Shown: piece after piece, positions 45,949 through 56,552 of the stretch
Layout: every line of letters starts with the position of its first letter
Numbering within the stretch: position 1 is the first letter of the stretch
From: an uncultured Bacteroidales bacterium
GTDB taxonomy: Bacteria > Bacteroidota > Bacteroidia > Bacteroidales > Muribaculaceae
Assembly (NCBI GenBank): GCA_947176235.1
Contig: CAMWPM010000002.1
Location: forward strand, 1-64,000
Length of the DNA stretch: 64,000 nt
Direction: 5' to 3'
Notes under the pieces: model-generated
The model's input: the letters and a program-made list of their open reading frames with translations, nothing else
What the model was told of the DNA's origin: nothing
Databases searched by the model: none
Program-made: the position numbers and the translations under genes

Positions 45949-46776
45949 ATGCAGCAAGATAATGATGCCCCGCAGTATAGTCTCGGTGTCGCTCTTAGTG
46001 GCGGCGGGGCTCGGGGATTCGCACATCTCGGCGCTCTGAAAGCCTTGGATGAGACCGGTTTTAAGCCTGATTTGCTCGCCGGTGTCAGTGCCGGTTCGGT
46101 TGCGGCTGTCATGTATGCCGCCGGGCTGTCTCCCGAGGAAATCATCGATCGTTTCGCCTCCGCCAAATTTTCCAATTTCACCAGATTCAGTCTCGGAAAG
46201 GCTGGACTTTTTGACCTCGGCAGATTCAAGAAATTCCTCCTCGACGCCATTGCACCCTACAAATATCTTGAGGAGCTCCCCATCCCCACCTACGTCGGTG
46301 CCACCGATTTTGACCACGGTCGTTCCGTGGCATTCAACACCGGACGTATCGGTGAACGCGTCATTGCTTCCTGCAGCATCCCCATCGTATTCCCTCCCGT
46401 CCGGATCGAAGGGACCAACTACGTCGACGGTGGCGTCCTCCGCAATCTCCCCTCCTGGATCATCCGTCCCTACTGCTCCCGGCTTATCGGCATCAACTGC
46501 AGTCCGCTCGTGCGTGAGCGTTACAACAAATCGTTGCTCGACATCGCCCTCCACACCTACAATCTCATGGCTAAGGCTAATCAGGCAGCCGACATGGAAA
46601 TGTGCGACCTCAACGTCATCATGCCCGACATCGCCCACTACAAAGTCTTCAACCTCAAGCAGGTACGAAGCGTGTTCATTAGCGGTTTCGGGGCTATGCG
46701 TCATGCTCTCCGTCAGGCTGATTGGCTCGAAGGCGATGTCACCACCACCGACACGTCCTCAATCATTGTCCAGTAA
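45949..46776 (+). CDS. Patatin-like phospholipase
   Basis: The protein has 275 residues from the ATG at 45949; a TTG three codons upstream is not preferred. It has the oxyanion motif SGGGARGFAHLG, the nucleophile Ser47 in GVSAGS and the catalytic Asp160 in DGGVLRN. This is the RssA/YchK-like class without an outer-membrane barrel. It has no signal peptide, so it acts in the cytoplasm, hydrolysing acyl esters; the substrate is unknown. The GH13 gene follows after 23 bases. Confidence 0.88.
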   Translation: MQQDNDAPQYSLGVALSGGGARGFAHLGALKALDETGFKPDLLAGVSAGSVAAVMYAAGLSPEEIIDRFASAKFSNFTRFSLGKAGLFDLGRFKKFLLDAIAPYKYLEELPIPTYVGATDFDHGRSVAFNTGRIGERVIASCSIPIVFPPVRIEGTNYVDGGVLRNLPSWIIRPYCSRLIGINCSPLVRERYNKSLLDIALHTYNLMAKANQAADMEMCDLNVIMPDIAHYKVFNLKQVRSVFISGFGAMRHALRQADWLEGDVTTTDTSSIIVQ

Positions 46777-46799
46777 TACCAAAAGAATATTTCCCAGAA

Positions 46800-48557
46800 A
46801 TGAACGATACCAAACCCGTTATCTACCAGCTCCTCCCCCGCCTTTTCTCTAATTACAACGAACATTGCGTCCCGGGTGGTTCAATCCAACAGAACGGCTC
46901 GGGAAAGATGAACGACATTACGCCCCGTGTCCTTGATGCCATTCGAGAGCTCGGCGTCACCCACGTCTGGTACACCGGCGTGATCGAACATGCCCACGCC
47001 ACCGACTATTCTGACTTCGGTATCATCCCCGACAATCCTCATGTTGTCAAAGGAAAGGCTGGATCCCCCTATGCTATCAGCGACTACTACGACATTGACC
47101 CCGACATCGCTGTCGATGTCCCGTCACGCCTTGATGAATTTCAGGCGCTCGTCGATCGCACTCACCGGGCTGGAATGAAAGTGATCATCGACTTTGTCCC
47201 CAACCACGTTGCCCGACGCTATCACAGCGACGTCGCCCCCGATGGTATCGAGGATTTCGGTAAAGGTGACAACACTGACATGTTCTTCTCCCCGGTCAAC
47301 AATTTCTACTACATCACCCGACAGATGTTCGTCCCCTCGGTCGATCTCGGATCCGGCGACGACGCCTATGTCGAATTCCCCGCTAAAGCTTCCGGCAACG
47401 ACTGCTTCACGGCATTCCCCACCGCCAACGACTGGTATGAGACCGTTAAGCTTAATTATGGCGTCGACTACGGCAACGGCTCACGTCATTTCTCCCCCAT
47501 CCCCCCCACATGGTTCAAGATGCTCCACATCCTACGTTACTGGGCATCAAAGGGCGTCGACGGGTTCCGTTGCGACATGGCGTTCATGGTTCCGATAGAA
47601 TTCTGGCAGTGGGCTATTCCCACAGTTAAGGAACGCTACCCCGACATCATCTTCATTGCCGAGATCTACGATGTCGCCATGTATCGCGACTTCATTAACA
47701 TCGCTCATTTCGACTACCTCTACGACAAAGTCAACCTCTACGACACCCTTCGTGGAGTCCAGTGCTGCAACGTCTCCGCCGCATGTATCACCAACTGCTG
47801 GCAGACGGTCGAGGGCATTTCTCACAACATGCTCAACTTCCTCGAAAATCACGATGAGCAACGCTTCGGATCCGAATTCTACGCCGGCGACCCCGCCCTC
47901 GTCATCCCTTCCCTTGTAGTTAGTTCGATGATAGGCACGGGACCCGTCATGATCTATGCCGGTCAGGAGCTCGGAGAACAGGCACTTGACGCCGAAGGTT
48001 ACAGCGGTTACGATGGTCGCACCACCATCTTTGACTATTGGAGCATCCCCACCCTGCGCCGTTGGCTCAATCAGGGACTTTGCGACGGTAAGCGTCTCAC
48101 TGCCCGCGAGCGCTGGCTCCGTCAGCAGTATCGGCGCATCCTCACGCTCTGCAACTCCGAGGACGCAATCTCCCGCGGGCGTTTCTTCGACCTCATGTAC
48201 GTCAACTACGACAACCCTACCCTCAACCCCCACCGTCAGTACGCCTTCATCCGGTCCTACGATGACACGGCACTCATCATCGCCGTAAACTTCGACAGCC
48301 GGTCTGCCGATATGCTCATCAACATCCCCCGCCACGCCTTCGATCTCCTTTCCCTCCCCGAAGGTGAAGTTGAGTGTCACGAGCTCCTGTCAGGTAATGC
48401 AACCACCCTCACGCTTTCCGACTCAAGCCCATTCCCCGCTTTCGTGAGTCCTTACGGAGCCGTAATCTGGAAAGTCCGTAAGGCAACCCCGAAGCCGGCG
48501 AAAACGGCTAAGAAATCCACCCGCGCATCCCGCCCCGCATCCTCTCAAAAAAGCTGA
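46800..48557 (+). CDS. GH13 alpha-amylase-family enzyme, cytoplasmic
   Basis: The protein has 585 residues from the ATG at 46800; the frame extends upstream into the patatin gene, where no good start exists. The family motifs are DFVPNHV, GFRCDMAF (nucleophile Asp259), FIAEIYD (acid/base Glu288) and LENHDEQR (Asp352). There is no signal peptide, which suggests action on internal glycogen or imported maltodextrin. The C-terminal tail is Lys/Pro/Ala-rich and low-complexity (about 25 residues). The start follows the patatin stop by 23 bases. Confidence 0.9.
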   Translation: MNDTKPVIYQLLPRLFSNYNEHCVPGGSIQQNGSGKMNDITPRVLDAIRELGVTHVWYTGVIEHAHATDYSDFGIIPDNPHVVKGKAGSPYAISDYYDIDPDIAVDVPSRLDEFQALVDRTHRAGMKVIIDFVPNHVARRYHSDVAPDGIEDFGKGDNTDMFFSPVNNFYYITRQMFVPSVDLGSGDDAYVEFPAKASGNDCFTAFPTANDWYETVKLNYGVDYGNGSRHFSPIPPTWFKMLHILRYWASKGVDGFRCDMAFMVPIEFWQWAIPTVKERYPDIIFIAEIYDVAMYRDFINIAHFDYLYDKVNLYDTLRGVQCCNVSAACITNCWQTVEGISHNMLNFLENHDEQRFGSEFYAGDPALVIPSLVVSSMIGTGPVMIYAGQELGEQALDAEGYSGYDGRTTIFDYWSIPTLRRWLNQGLCDGKRLTARERWLRQQYRRILTLCNSEDAISRGRFFDLMYVNYDNPTLNPHRQYAFIRSYDDTALIIAVNFDSRSADMLINIPRHAFDLLSLPEGEVECHELLSGNATTLTLSDSSPFPAFVSPYGAVIWKVRKATPKPAKTAKKSTRASRPASSQKS

Positions 48558-48599
48558 CGTGTCCCCCACGCCTTTTTTAACACAAAAATCTGCACGGCT

Positions 48600-48633
48600 T
48601 TTGCTGTTATGTAATATAAAAATTGTAATTTTG
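48600..48633 (+). promoter_or_regulatory. prs promoter
   Basis: TTTG (48600-48603) and TAATTTTG (48626-48633) with a spacer of 22, slightly long. The start would fall near 48640, about 20 bases before the ATG. Confidence 0.55.
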
Positions 48634-48659
48634 CGGCACAAAACAGTCATCATACCCCA

Positions 48660-49604
48660 ATGAGCCAATTGTTACCCCCCTTCAAGGTTTTCTCCGGCAC
48701 ACGCTCTCGCTATGTTGCCGAGGAAATTTGTAAAGACCTCGGCGTTGAGCTTGGAAACATGAACATCCAGCACTTTGCCGACGGCGAGTTTGAAGTCTCT
48801 TTTGAAGAGTCCATTCGCGGTTGCGAGGTTTATCTCGTACAGTCCACGTTCCCCAACAGCGACAACCTCATGGAGCTTCTCCTCATGATCGACGCAGCAA
48901 AGCGTGCATCCGCCAAGTCCATCATCGCCGTTATCCCCTACTTCGGTTGGGCACGTCAGGATCGCAAGGACAAGCCCCGCGTTTCCATTGCCGCAAAGCT
49001 TGTGGCTGACCTCCTAAGTGCTGCCGGTGTCAACCGCGTAATCACCATGGATCTCCACGCCGATCAGATTCAGGGATTCTTCGACATTCCCGTCGATCAC
49101 CTCTACGCTTCTTCCATCTTTATCCCCTACATCCAGTCGCTCGGGCTTGAGGACATGGTTATCGCCACTCCCGATGTTGGCGGTGCAAAGCGTGCCAACA
49201 ACTACGCGAAATATCTCAATCTCCCCCTCGTTCTCTGCCATAAGCAGCGTGCCAAAGCCAACGTCGTGGCTAACATGACCGTGATCGGCGACGTGAAGGA
49301 CAAGAACGTGATTCTCGTCGACGACATGGCTGACACTGCCGGCACAATCACCAAAGCTGCCGACCTAATGCTCTCTCAGGGCGCCAAGACCGTCCGCGCC
49401 CTCTGCTCCCACGCCATCATGAGCGATCCCGCAACCGAGCGTGTCAACAACAGTGGACTCACCGAAATGATTTTCACCAACTCCATTCCCTACAACAAGT
49501 ACTCTCCCAAGGTGACTATCCTTTCCGTTGCCCGTCTGTTCGCCGACACAATTCGTCGCGTCCACACCAACGAGTCCATCTCCTCACAGTATCTGATCAA
49601 ATAA
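48660..49604 (+). CDS. prs: Ribose-phosphate pyrophosphokinase
   Basis: This 314-residue protein makes PRPP from ribose 5-phosphate and ATP, feeding purine, pyrimidine, histidine and NAD synthesis. It has FADGEFEVSFEESIRG, the YFGWARQDRKDKPR loop and the PRPP-binding motif VILVDDMADTAGT. Length is normal. A strong terminator follows. Confidence 0.96.
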   Translation: MSQLLPPFKVFSGTRSRYVAEEICKDLGVELGNMNIQHFADGEFEVSFEESIRGCEVYLVQSTFPNSDNLMELLLMIDAAKRASAKSIIAVIPYFGWARQDRKDKPRVSIAAKLVADLLSAAGVNRVITMDLHADQIQGFFDIPVDHLYASSIFIPYIQSLGLEDMVIATPDVGGAKRANNYAKYLNLPLVLCHKQRAKANVVANMTVIGDVKDKNVILVDDMADTAGTITKAADLMLSQGAKTVRALCSHAIMSDPATERVNNSGLTEMIFTNSIPYNKYSPKVTILSVARLFADTIRRVHTNESISSQYLIK

Positions 49605-49647
49605 ATCTCCCCGGGCATCAGCTCGGCATGATTTCCTGTTATCGAAT

Positions 49648-49694
49648 AAAGGCTGAGTCGTGATAAATTCCTCGACTCAGCCTTTCCTTTTTTT
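49648..49694 (+). terminator. prs terminator
   Basis: Perfect 13-base arms (49648-49660 and 49673-49685) around a 12-base loop, followed by CC and seven T. Confidence 0.88.
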
Positions 49695-49730
49695 GACACA
49701 CAATCCAACACATCTATATCCACTAACTAA

Positions 49731-50876
<1,146 letters not shown>

Positions 50877-50896
50877 TCCCCCCTCATTAAGCCATC

Positions 50897-50930
50897 AAAG
50901 GCACGGTGTCACATCCGGCACCGCGCCTTT
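50897..50930. terminator. Shared terminator of the esterase and ABC-F genes
   Basis: AAAGGC/GCCTTT and CGGTG/CACCG arms with one opposed mismatch, followed on the + strand by TATTTTATT. It lies between the convergent genes, but only the + side has a good T-rich tail. Confidence 0.65.
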
Positions 50931-50934
50931 TATT

Positions 50935-52731
50935 TTATTCTTTCTCCGACAGCTCCAGCCATCGCATCTCCTTCTCGTCAAGCCCCACCTTCACCGCCTC
51001 ATATCGAGCCGCTTTCTCCGCAATGTCCGTAATTGCATCTCCGCTGTTGAACGTAGCTTCAAGTGCGGCCTTTTCAGCTGTCAGAGCTTCTATTTCAGCG
51101 GTAAGTTGCTCGAATTCCTTTCGCTCCTTGAAGGTCATTTTCTCCTTTCGGTTGTCGCGTCTGCGGTCCTGATTCTTGGCATCCTTCTGTGTTTTATCAC
51201 CGTTGGCGTTCTGTGATTCCTTTGCCTGCCGGTCCATAAATTCACGGTATTCCGAGTAATTTCCTGGGAAATCCTTCACCACTCCATCCCCCTCCATCAC
51301 GAAGAGATGATCCACTATCGAATCCAGGAAAAACCGGTCGTGCGACACCACGATCACGCATCCCTTGAAATTGGCGAGATATTCCTCCAGGATTCCGAGA
51401 GTCACTATGTCCAGATCATTTGTCGGCTCGTCGAGGATAAGGAAATTCGGCGAGCGCATCAGCACTGCTGCCAGGTGTAGTCGCGCCTTCTCTCCTCCGC
51501 TGAGTGTATGGATATATTTCTGCTGGTCAGCTGGTGAAAAGAGGAAATGCTGAAGGAATTGCATCGGTGAGTAATGCACTCCGTCATTCACCACTATGTC
51601 CTCCGCAATTTCCGTTACGGCATCTATCACTCTCTTCTGCTCGTCAAACTGTATTCCCTCCTGACGGTAATATCCGAACTTCACTGTCTCACCTACCGTC
51701 CACGTCCCGCAGTCCGCTTCGATTAATCCCTGGAGCATTTTGATGAAAGTTGACTTCCCCACGCCGTTCCTTCCCACTATTCCCACCTTGTCGTATCTTG
51801 CGAAATTATAAGTGAAGTCATCAAGAATCACTTTGTCGCCGAATCGTTTCCCCACTCCATCTGCCTCGAATATTTTCGATCCGATGTAGCTCGATTTCAC
51901 GTCAAGATTCACATTCTTCTCTTTCAGATTCACCTGGCTCCGCCGTTTCAGATCATGAAATGCATCTATTCTGTACTTTGCTTTGCCTGCACGCGCCTGT
52001 GGCTGACGGTTCATCCAGTCCTGTTCCTTTCTTAGTGTGTTCTTCACCCTTGCCAGTTCCTCGCTCATCGCCGCGATGCGATCGGCTCTTCTGCGCAGGT
52101 AATAGGCATAGTTGCCATCGTGTGTGTAGGTGGCGCCTCGGTCCATCTCGATGATTTTGTTGCACACGTTGTCAAGAAAATAGCGGTCGTGAGTCACCAT
52201 AAGCAACGTGATTCTCGAACGTCTCAGATAATTTTCAAGCCATTCCACCGTCGTTATGTCCAGATGGTTGGTTGGCTCGTCAAGCAGCAACAGCTTCGGA
52301 TGCTTCACTATCACTTCCGCAAGTGCGATGCGCTTTGTCTGACCTCCCGACATTTGAGCCAGGGGACGGTTGAAGTCGGTTATATCCATCTGGTGGAGCA
52401 ATCGCTTCATTTCCTCCTCACGCTCCCAGCGTTCCGTTGGATCTTCCACTTTTTCAGCCACTCTGCGGCATATTGTCAGTGGAGTGGCGCCGTCCGGAAA
52501 TTCTGGCGTCTGTGCAAGCATTGCCACATCCACGTCATTCTGGTACGTGATTTTTCCCGAATCTGCTGAGATTTCTCCCGTCAGGCAGCGGAGAAGTGTA
52601 GTTTTTCCTGTGCCGTTCTTGGCTACTATACCGATTTTGTCTCCTTCGTTCACGCCGAATGTCACGTCCGCGAACAGAACGCGGTCTCCCACGCTCTTCG
52701 TCAGTTCTTCCACCTGTAGATATATTCCCAT
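50935..52731 (-). CDS. ABC-F family ATPase
   Basis: The protein has 598 residues from the ATG at 52731; an in-frame ATG 11 codons upstream gives an implausible charged extension. It has two ABC domains in one chain: KNGTGKTT, MSGGQTKRIALAE and LLDEPTNHLD, then RNGVGKST, LSGGEKARLHLAA and LILDEPTNDLD. A linker with TYTHDGNYAYYLRRRADR lies between, and a C-terminal coiled coil (KMTFKERKEFEQLTAEIEAL) of about 90 residues ends it. There is no membrane part. ABC-F proteins such as Uup work on ribosomes, and the C-terminal coiled coil is Uup-like. Some relatives give antibiotic resistance, but nothing here shows that. Confidence 0.92.
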   Translation of the reverse strand: MGIYLQVEELTKSVGDRVLFADVTFGVNEGDKIGIVAKNGTGKTTLLRCLTGEISADSGKITYQNDVDVAMLAQTPEFPDGATPLTICRRVAEKVEDPTERWEREEEMKRLLHQMDITDFNRPLAQMSGGQTKRIALAEVIVKHPKLLLLDEPTNHLDITTVEWLENYLRRSRITLLMVTHDRYFLDNVCNKIIEMDRGATYTHDGNYAYYLRRRADRIAAMSEELARVKNTLRKEQDWMNRQPQARAGKAKYRIDAFHDLKRRSQVNLKEKNVNLDVKSSYIGSKIFEADGVGKRFGDKVILDDFTYNFARYDKVGIVGRNGVGKSTFIKMLQGLIEADCGTWTVGETVKFGYYRQEGIQFDEQKRVIDAVTEIAEDIVVNDGVHYSPMQFLQHFLFSPADQQKYIHTLSGGEKARLHLAAVLMRSPNFLILDEPTNDLDIVTLGILEEYLANFKGCVIVVSHDRFFLDSIVDHLFVMEGDGVVKDFPGNYSEYREFMDRQAKESQNANGDKTQKDAKNQDRRRDNRKEKMTFKERKEFEQLTAEIEALTAEKAALEATFNSGDAITDIAEKAARYEAVKVGLDEKEMRWLELSEKE

Positions 52732-52761
52732 GGATTTTTCTTCTTTTTCCGTTCTTTTCTG

Positions 52762-52769
52762 CAAAATTA
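52762..52769 (-). promoter_or_regulatory. -7 box for the ABC-F gene
   Basis: On the - strand this reads TAATTTTG, about 30 bases before the ATG at 52731. No matching -33 element. Confidence 0.45.
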
Positions 52770-52822
52770 CTTTAAAGCAACTAAATTTCCCTATATTCGC
52801 CTGATTATTCTACTTTTTTTAT

Positions 52823-52830
52823 TATTTTTG
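52823..52830 (+). promoter_or_regulatory. -7 box for the galactose operon
   Basis: TATTTTTG matches TAnnTTTG. The leader to the GH2 ATG at 52933 would be about 95 bases. The -33 half is weak. Confidence 0.45.
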
Positions 52831-52932
52831 CAGATACATGCATGCCACCTTATCGTGTGTGACATTTTTCTGACCTTTTTCTTTTACCTTATTCTCTCCC
52901 CGACCTGACCTTATTCTTTTAGTATCCGAATT

Positions 52933-55350
52933 ATGAAGAAATTTATCATAGCCGCCCTTTTTGCTGCTCCGCTTGCCATCTCTCTGTCGGCGCAGCGTTC
53001 CGTTTCCACCCTGACCGATGGTTGGAAATTCAGCAAAGGCACGTCCCTTGAGGGTGCCGTTCCAGTATCCGTTCCCCACGATTGGGCGATCTACGGTCCT
53101 TTTGACCGCGACAACGATCTCCAGATTGTCGCCGTCGAGCAGAATGGAGAGACGGAAAAGACAGTCAAGACCGGACGCACCGGTGGTCTGCGATATTTCG
53201 GCAATGGCATTTACGCCACCACGTTTGAGCTCCCCGACACAGTTGGTCGCCATTTCGAACTCCTCTTCGACGGAGCGATGTCCCATCCTCGTGTGTCTGT
53301 CAATGGTCAGGATGTCGGCGGCTGGGCTTACGGCTATAATTCATTCCATCTTTCACTCGATGGTGCCGTGAAGCCTGGGCTCAACACTCTTGAGGTTTCG
53401 CTGGAAAACAAGCCTCAGTCATCCCGTTGGTACCCCGGGGCTGGTCTGTTCCGCAACGTCCATCTCATCTCCACCGACAAGGTTCACATCCCGGTTTGGG
53501 GTACCAGTGTCACCACTCCCTACGTCAAGGATGGTTTTGCCTCCGTCCGTCTCGTCACCGACATTGCCGGTACTTCCAAAGGTCAGCCGGTCGATGTCGT
53601 GAGTCGCATCATCGCACCCGACGGCTCTGTCGTTGCCACCAACTCTTCTCGCCACATTTCCCACGGTCAGCCCGAGATTCAAAATTTCCTTGTTGAAAAT
53701 CCATTGCTTTGGTCTCCCGAATCTCCGAATCTCTATTCCATTGTGACTACTCTTTTAGTCGACGGAAAGGAAGTCGACTCCTTCACGACTCCCCTCGGTA
53801 TCCGTACTATTGAGTACATTCCCGAAAAAGGATTTTTCCTCAACGGCACGCCCACTCAGTTCAAGGGCGTTTGTAATCACCATGACCTCGGCCCGCTTGG
53901 CGCGGCTGTCTCTGAAGCCGCTCTCCGCCATCAGCTCGAAATGCTCAAGGACATGGGGGTCAATGCCATCCGCACCGCCCATAACATGCCTGCGCCGGAG
54001 CTTGTACGCCTCTGCGACGAAATGGGATTCATGATGATGGTTGAGCCGTTCGACGACTGGGCTTTCCGCCCCAAGAGCCCCAACGGCTACGGCACCCTGT
54101 TCAACGAATGGGCGGAGCGTGACGTTGTCAACATGATTCGCAACTATCGCAACAATCCCTCTGTCGTAATGTGGAGCATCGGCAACGAGGTTCCCAGCCA
54201 GTGGGGACCTGATGGCGTGGCTGAACTCACCTTCCTACAGGACATCGTTCACCGCGAGGATCCCACCCGTCCCGTCACTTGCGGTATGGATCAGCTCGGC
54301 GTGATTCTCGACAACGGATTTGCCGCAGCTCTCGATATTCCCGGCTTAAATTATCGCGTCCCTTACTATCAGGAAGCCTACGCGAAGCTGCCTCAGCAGC
54401 TCATCCTCGGCTCCGAGACAGCCTCCACCGTCTCTTCTCGTGGTGTCTATCATTTCCCCGTTGAAATCGGAAAAGGCATCCTTCACCCCGACAATCAGTC
54501 CTCTTCCTACGATGTTGAGGCTTGCTCATGGTCCAATCTCCCCGACTACGATTTTGCCGCAAGCGACGATCTCCCCTACATGCTCGGTCAGTTCGTCTGG
54601 ACCGGGTTTGACTATCTCGGCGAACCCACCCCCTACGACACCGACGCATGGCCAAGCCACTCAAGTCTGTTTGGCATCATCGACCTCGCTTCGCTTCCAA
54701 AGGACCGCTACTGGCTCTATCGCTCAAAGTGGAACACTGATAGCGCGACGCTTCACGTTCTCCCTCACTGGAACTGGAAGGGTCGTGAAGGCGAGACCAC
54801 CCCTGTCTTTGTCTACACATCTTATCCCTCTGCCGAACTCTTCATCAATGGAAAGAGTCAGGGAATCCGCGAGAAAAATGACTCCACCGTCCTCCATCGC
54901 TATCGCCTGATGTGGAACGAGACTGTGTATGAGCCTGGCGAACTCCGCGTAGTCGCCTTCGACGCAGACGGCAACCCTGCTGCTGAAAAGACTGTCCGCA
55001 CTGCTGGAAAGCCTCACCATCTCGTTCTCACCCCCAATCATTCTTCCATGAAAGCTGATGGAAAGGATCTGATCTATGTTACCGTTCAGGTAGCGGACAA
55101 GGATGGGAATATCGTCCCGACCGACTCCCGCATGGTTCGCTTCGATGTCAGTGGCGCTGGATCTTTCCGCGCTACGGCAAATGGTGACCCGACATGTCTC
55201 CTCCCATTCCACGAGCCGCGCATGAACCTCTTCAGTGGTGCATGCACAGCCATCATTCAGGCATCCGACGTCCCCGGCGATGTCACTCTCACGGTCACTG
55301 CTCCTGGAGTCCGCAAGGCTTCTCTCACTCTCCCTGTGGTTGATGACTGA
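52933..55350 (+). CDS. Secreted GH2 beta-galactosidase-type enzyme
   Basis: This 805-residue protein has a signal peptide (KKFIIAALFAAPLAISLSA/Q). The GH2 domains are in order: sugar-binding jelly roll (TDGWKFSKGT, VPHDWAIYGPF), immunoglobulin-like, TIM barrel starting KGFFLNGTPTQFKGVCNHHD, then two more beta domains at the C-terminus. The acid/base is Glu419 in WSIGNEVP and the nucleophile Glu495 in ILGSETAST. The galK-galM genes right after it indicate galactose release from oligosaccharides, which makes beta-galactosidase the best guess within GH2. It is the first gene of the operon. Confidence 0.88.
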   Translation: MKKFIIAALFAAPLAISLSAQRSVSTLTDGWKFSKGTSLEGAVPVSVPHDWAIYGPFDRDNDLQIVAVEQNGETEKTVKTGRTGGLRYFGNGIYATTFELPDTVGRHFELLFDGAMSHPRVSVNGQDVGGWAYGYNSFHLSLDGAVKPGLNTLEVSLENKPQSSRWYPGAGLFRNVHLISTDKVHIPVWGTSVTTPYVKDGFASVRLVTDIAGTSKGQPVDVVSRIIAPDGSVVATNSSRHISHGQPEIQNFLVENPLLWSPESPNLYSIVTTLLVDGKEVDSFTTPLGIRTIEYIPEKGFFLNGTPTQFKGVCNHHDLGPLGAAVSEAALRHQLEMLKDMGVNAIRTAHNMPAPELVRLCDEMGFMMMVEPFDDWAFRPKSPNGYGTLFNEWAERDVVNMIRNYRNNPSVVMWSIGNEVPSQWGPDGVAELTFLQDIVHREDPTRPVTCGMDQLGVILDNGFAAALDIPGLNYRVPYYQEAYAKLPQQLILGSETASTVSSRGVYHFPVEIGKGILHPDNQSSSYDVEACSWSNLPDYDFAASDDLPYMLGQFVWTGFDYLGEPTPYDTDAWPSHSSLFGIIDLASLPKDRYWLYRSKWNTDSATLHVLPHWNWKGREGETTPVFVYTSYPSAELFINGKSQGIREKNDSTVLHRYRLMWNETVYEPGELRVVAFDADGNPAAEKTVRTAGKPHHLVLTPNHSSMKADGKDLIYVTVQVADKDGNIVPTDSRMVRFDVSGAGSFRATANGDPTCLLPFHEPRMNLFSGACTAIIQASDVPGDVTLTVTAPGVRKASLTLPVVDD

Positions 55351-55403
55351 TCCGATACAGAATTTTCAAAAACAACAATATTAAATCCCTAACCTAAAAT
55401 CCA

Positions 55404-56540
55404 ATGACAATGGAAGCTAAAATCAAGAAAGAATTTGAGAAACGTTTCGGCTCCGAAGGCACCATCTATGCCTCCTCCGGCAGAATCAACCTTATCGGCG
55501 AGCACACCGATTATAATGGTGGATTCGTCTTCCCCGGCGCTATCGACAAGTGCATCATGGCGGAGATTAAGCCCAACGGTACTGACAAAGTTCGCGTTTT
55601 CTCTATTGATATCGACGAATATGTCGAGTTCGGTCTCAAGGAAGAGGATGCCCCTAAGCAGCAGTGGGCGCGCTACATCTTCGGCGTTTGCCGCGAGATT
55701 ATCAAGCGTGGCGGAAAAGTTGAAGGTTTCGACGCTGTTTTCGCCGGCAACATTCCTCTCGGGGCTGGTCTCTCATCTTCAGCTGCCCTCGAGAGCTGCT
55801 TTGCTTTCGCACTTAATGATCTATTCAACGATGGTAAGATCGAGAAGTTCGAGCTTGCACGCATCGGACAGTCCACTGAGCACAACTACTGTGGCGTCAA
55901 CTGCGGTATCATGGACCAGTTCGCATCTGTATTCGGCAAGAAGAACAATCTCATGCGCCTCGACTGCCGTTCCGGTGAATTTGAATATTTCCCCTTCGAG
56001 CCCAAAGGCTACCAGCTTGTCCTCGTTGACTCTGCTGTTAAGCACGAGCTCGTTGATTCTCCCTACAACAAGCGTCGTGAATCATGCGAGCGCGTAGCCC
56101 GTCGTCTCGGTGTCGAGACTCTCCGCGATGCCACTATGGAGATGCTCGATGCTGCCAAGTCCGACATTTCCGAGGAGGATTACATGCGTGCCCGCTACGT
56201 AATTGGCGAGAAGCAGCGCGTCCTCGACGTCTGCGACGCTCTTGTCCGTGGCGACTACGAGACCGTTGGCGAACGTATGTATCAGACTCACGAAGGTCTC
56301 TCAAAGGATTACGAGGTATCTTGCGAGGAACTCGACTTCCTCAACGACGTTGCCCGTGAATGTGGTGTCACCGGATCACGCATCATGGGTGGTGGTTTCG
56401 GCGGTTGCACCATCAACCTTGTCAAGGATGAGCTTCACGACAAGTTTATAGAGACCGTTAAGGCTCGTTTCGCCGAGAAGTATGGTCACGAACCCAAAAT
56501 CTACGACGTTGTCATCTCCGACGGCGCCCGCAAATGCTGA
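55404..56540 (+). CDS. galK: Galactokinase
   Basis: This 378-residue GHMP kinase phosphorylates galactose to galactose 1-phosphate. It has the galactokinase signature GRINLIGEHTDYNGG, the ATP loop PLGAGLSSSAALES and IMGGGFGGCTI near the C-terminus. Length is normal. It lies 53 bases after the GH2 gene and 12 bases before galM. Confidence 0.95.
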   Translation: MTMEAKIKKEFEKRFGSEGTIYASSGRINLIGEHTDYNGGFVFPGAIDKCIMAEIKPNGTDKVRVFSIDIDEYVEFGLKEEDAPKQQWARYIFGVCREIIKRGGKVEGFDAVFAGNIPLGAGLSSSAALESCFAFALNDLFNDGKIEKFELARIGQSTEHNYCGVNCGIMDQFASVFGKKNNLMRLDCRSGEFEYFPFEPKGYQLVLVDSAVKHELVDSPYNKRRESCERVARRLGVETLRDATMEMLDAAKSDISEEDYMRARYVIGEKQRVLDVCDALVRGDYETVGERMYQTHEGLSKDYEVSCEELDFLNDVARECGVTGSRIMGGGFGGCTINLVKDELHDKFIETVKARFAEKYGHEPKIYDVVISDGARKC

Positions 56541-56552
56541 TTCCATGCTGTT

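Noticed and set aside
45943-46704. Long - strand open frame opposite the patatin gene
   Set aside because: The patatin motifs are on the + strand; the antisense translation has no recognisable domain.
47547-48380. Long - strand open frame (about 277 codons) opposite the GH13 gene
   Set aside because: It lies wholly within a gene with intact catalytic motifs, and its composition is of the same shadow type.
50935-52731. Antibiotic resistance ABC-F determinant
   Set aside because: The C-terminal coiled coil and housekeeping setting fit a Uup-like factor; nothing points to resistance.
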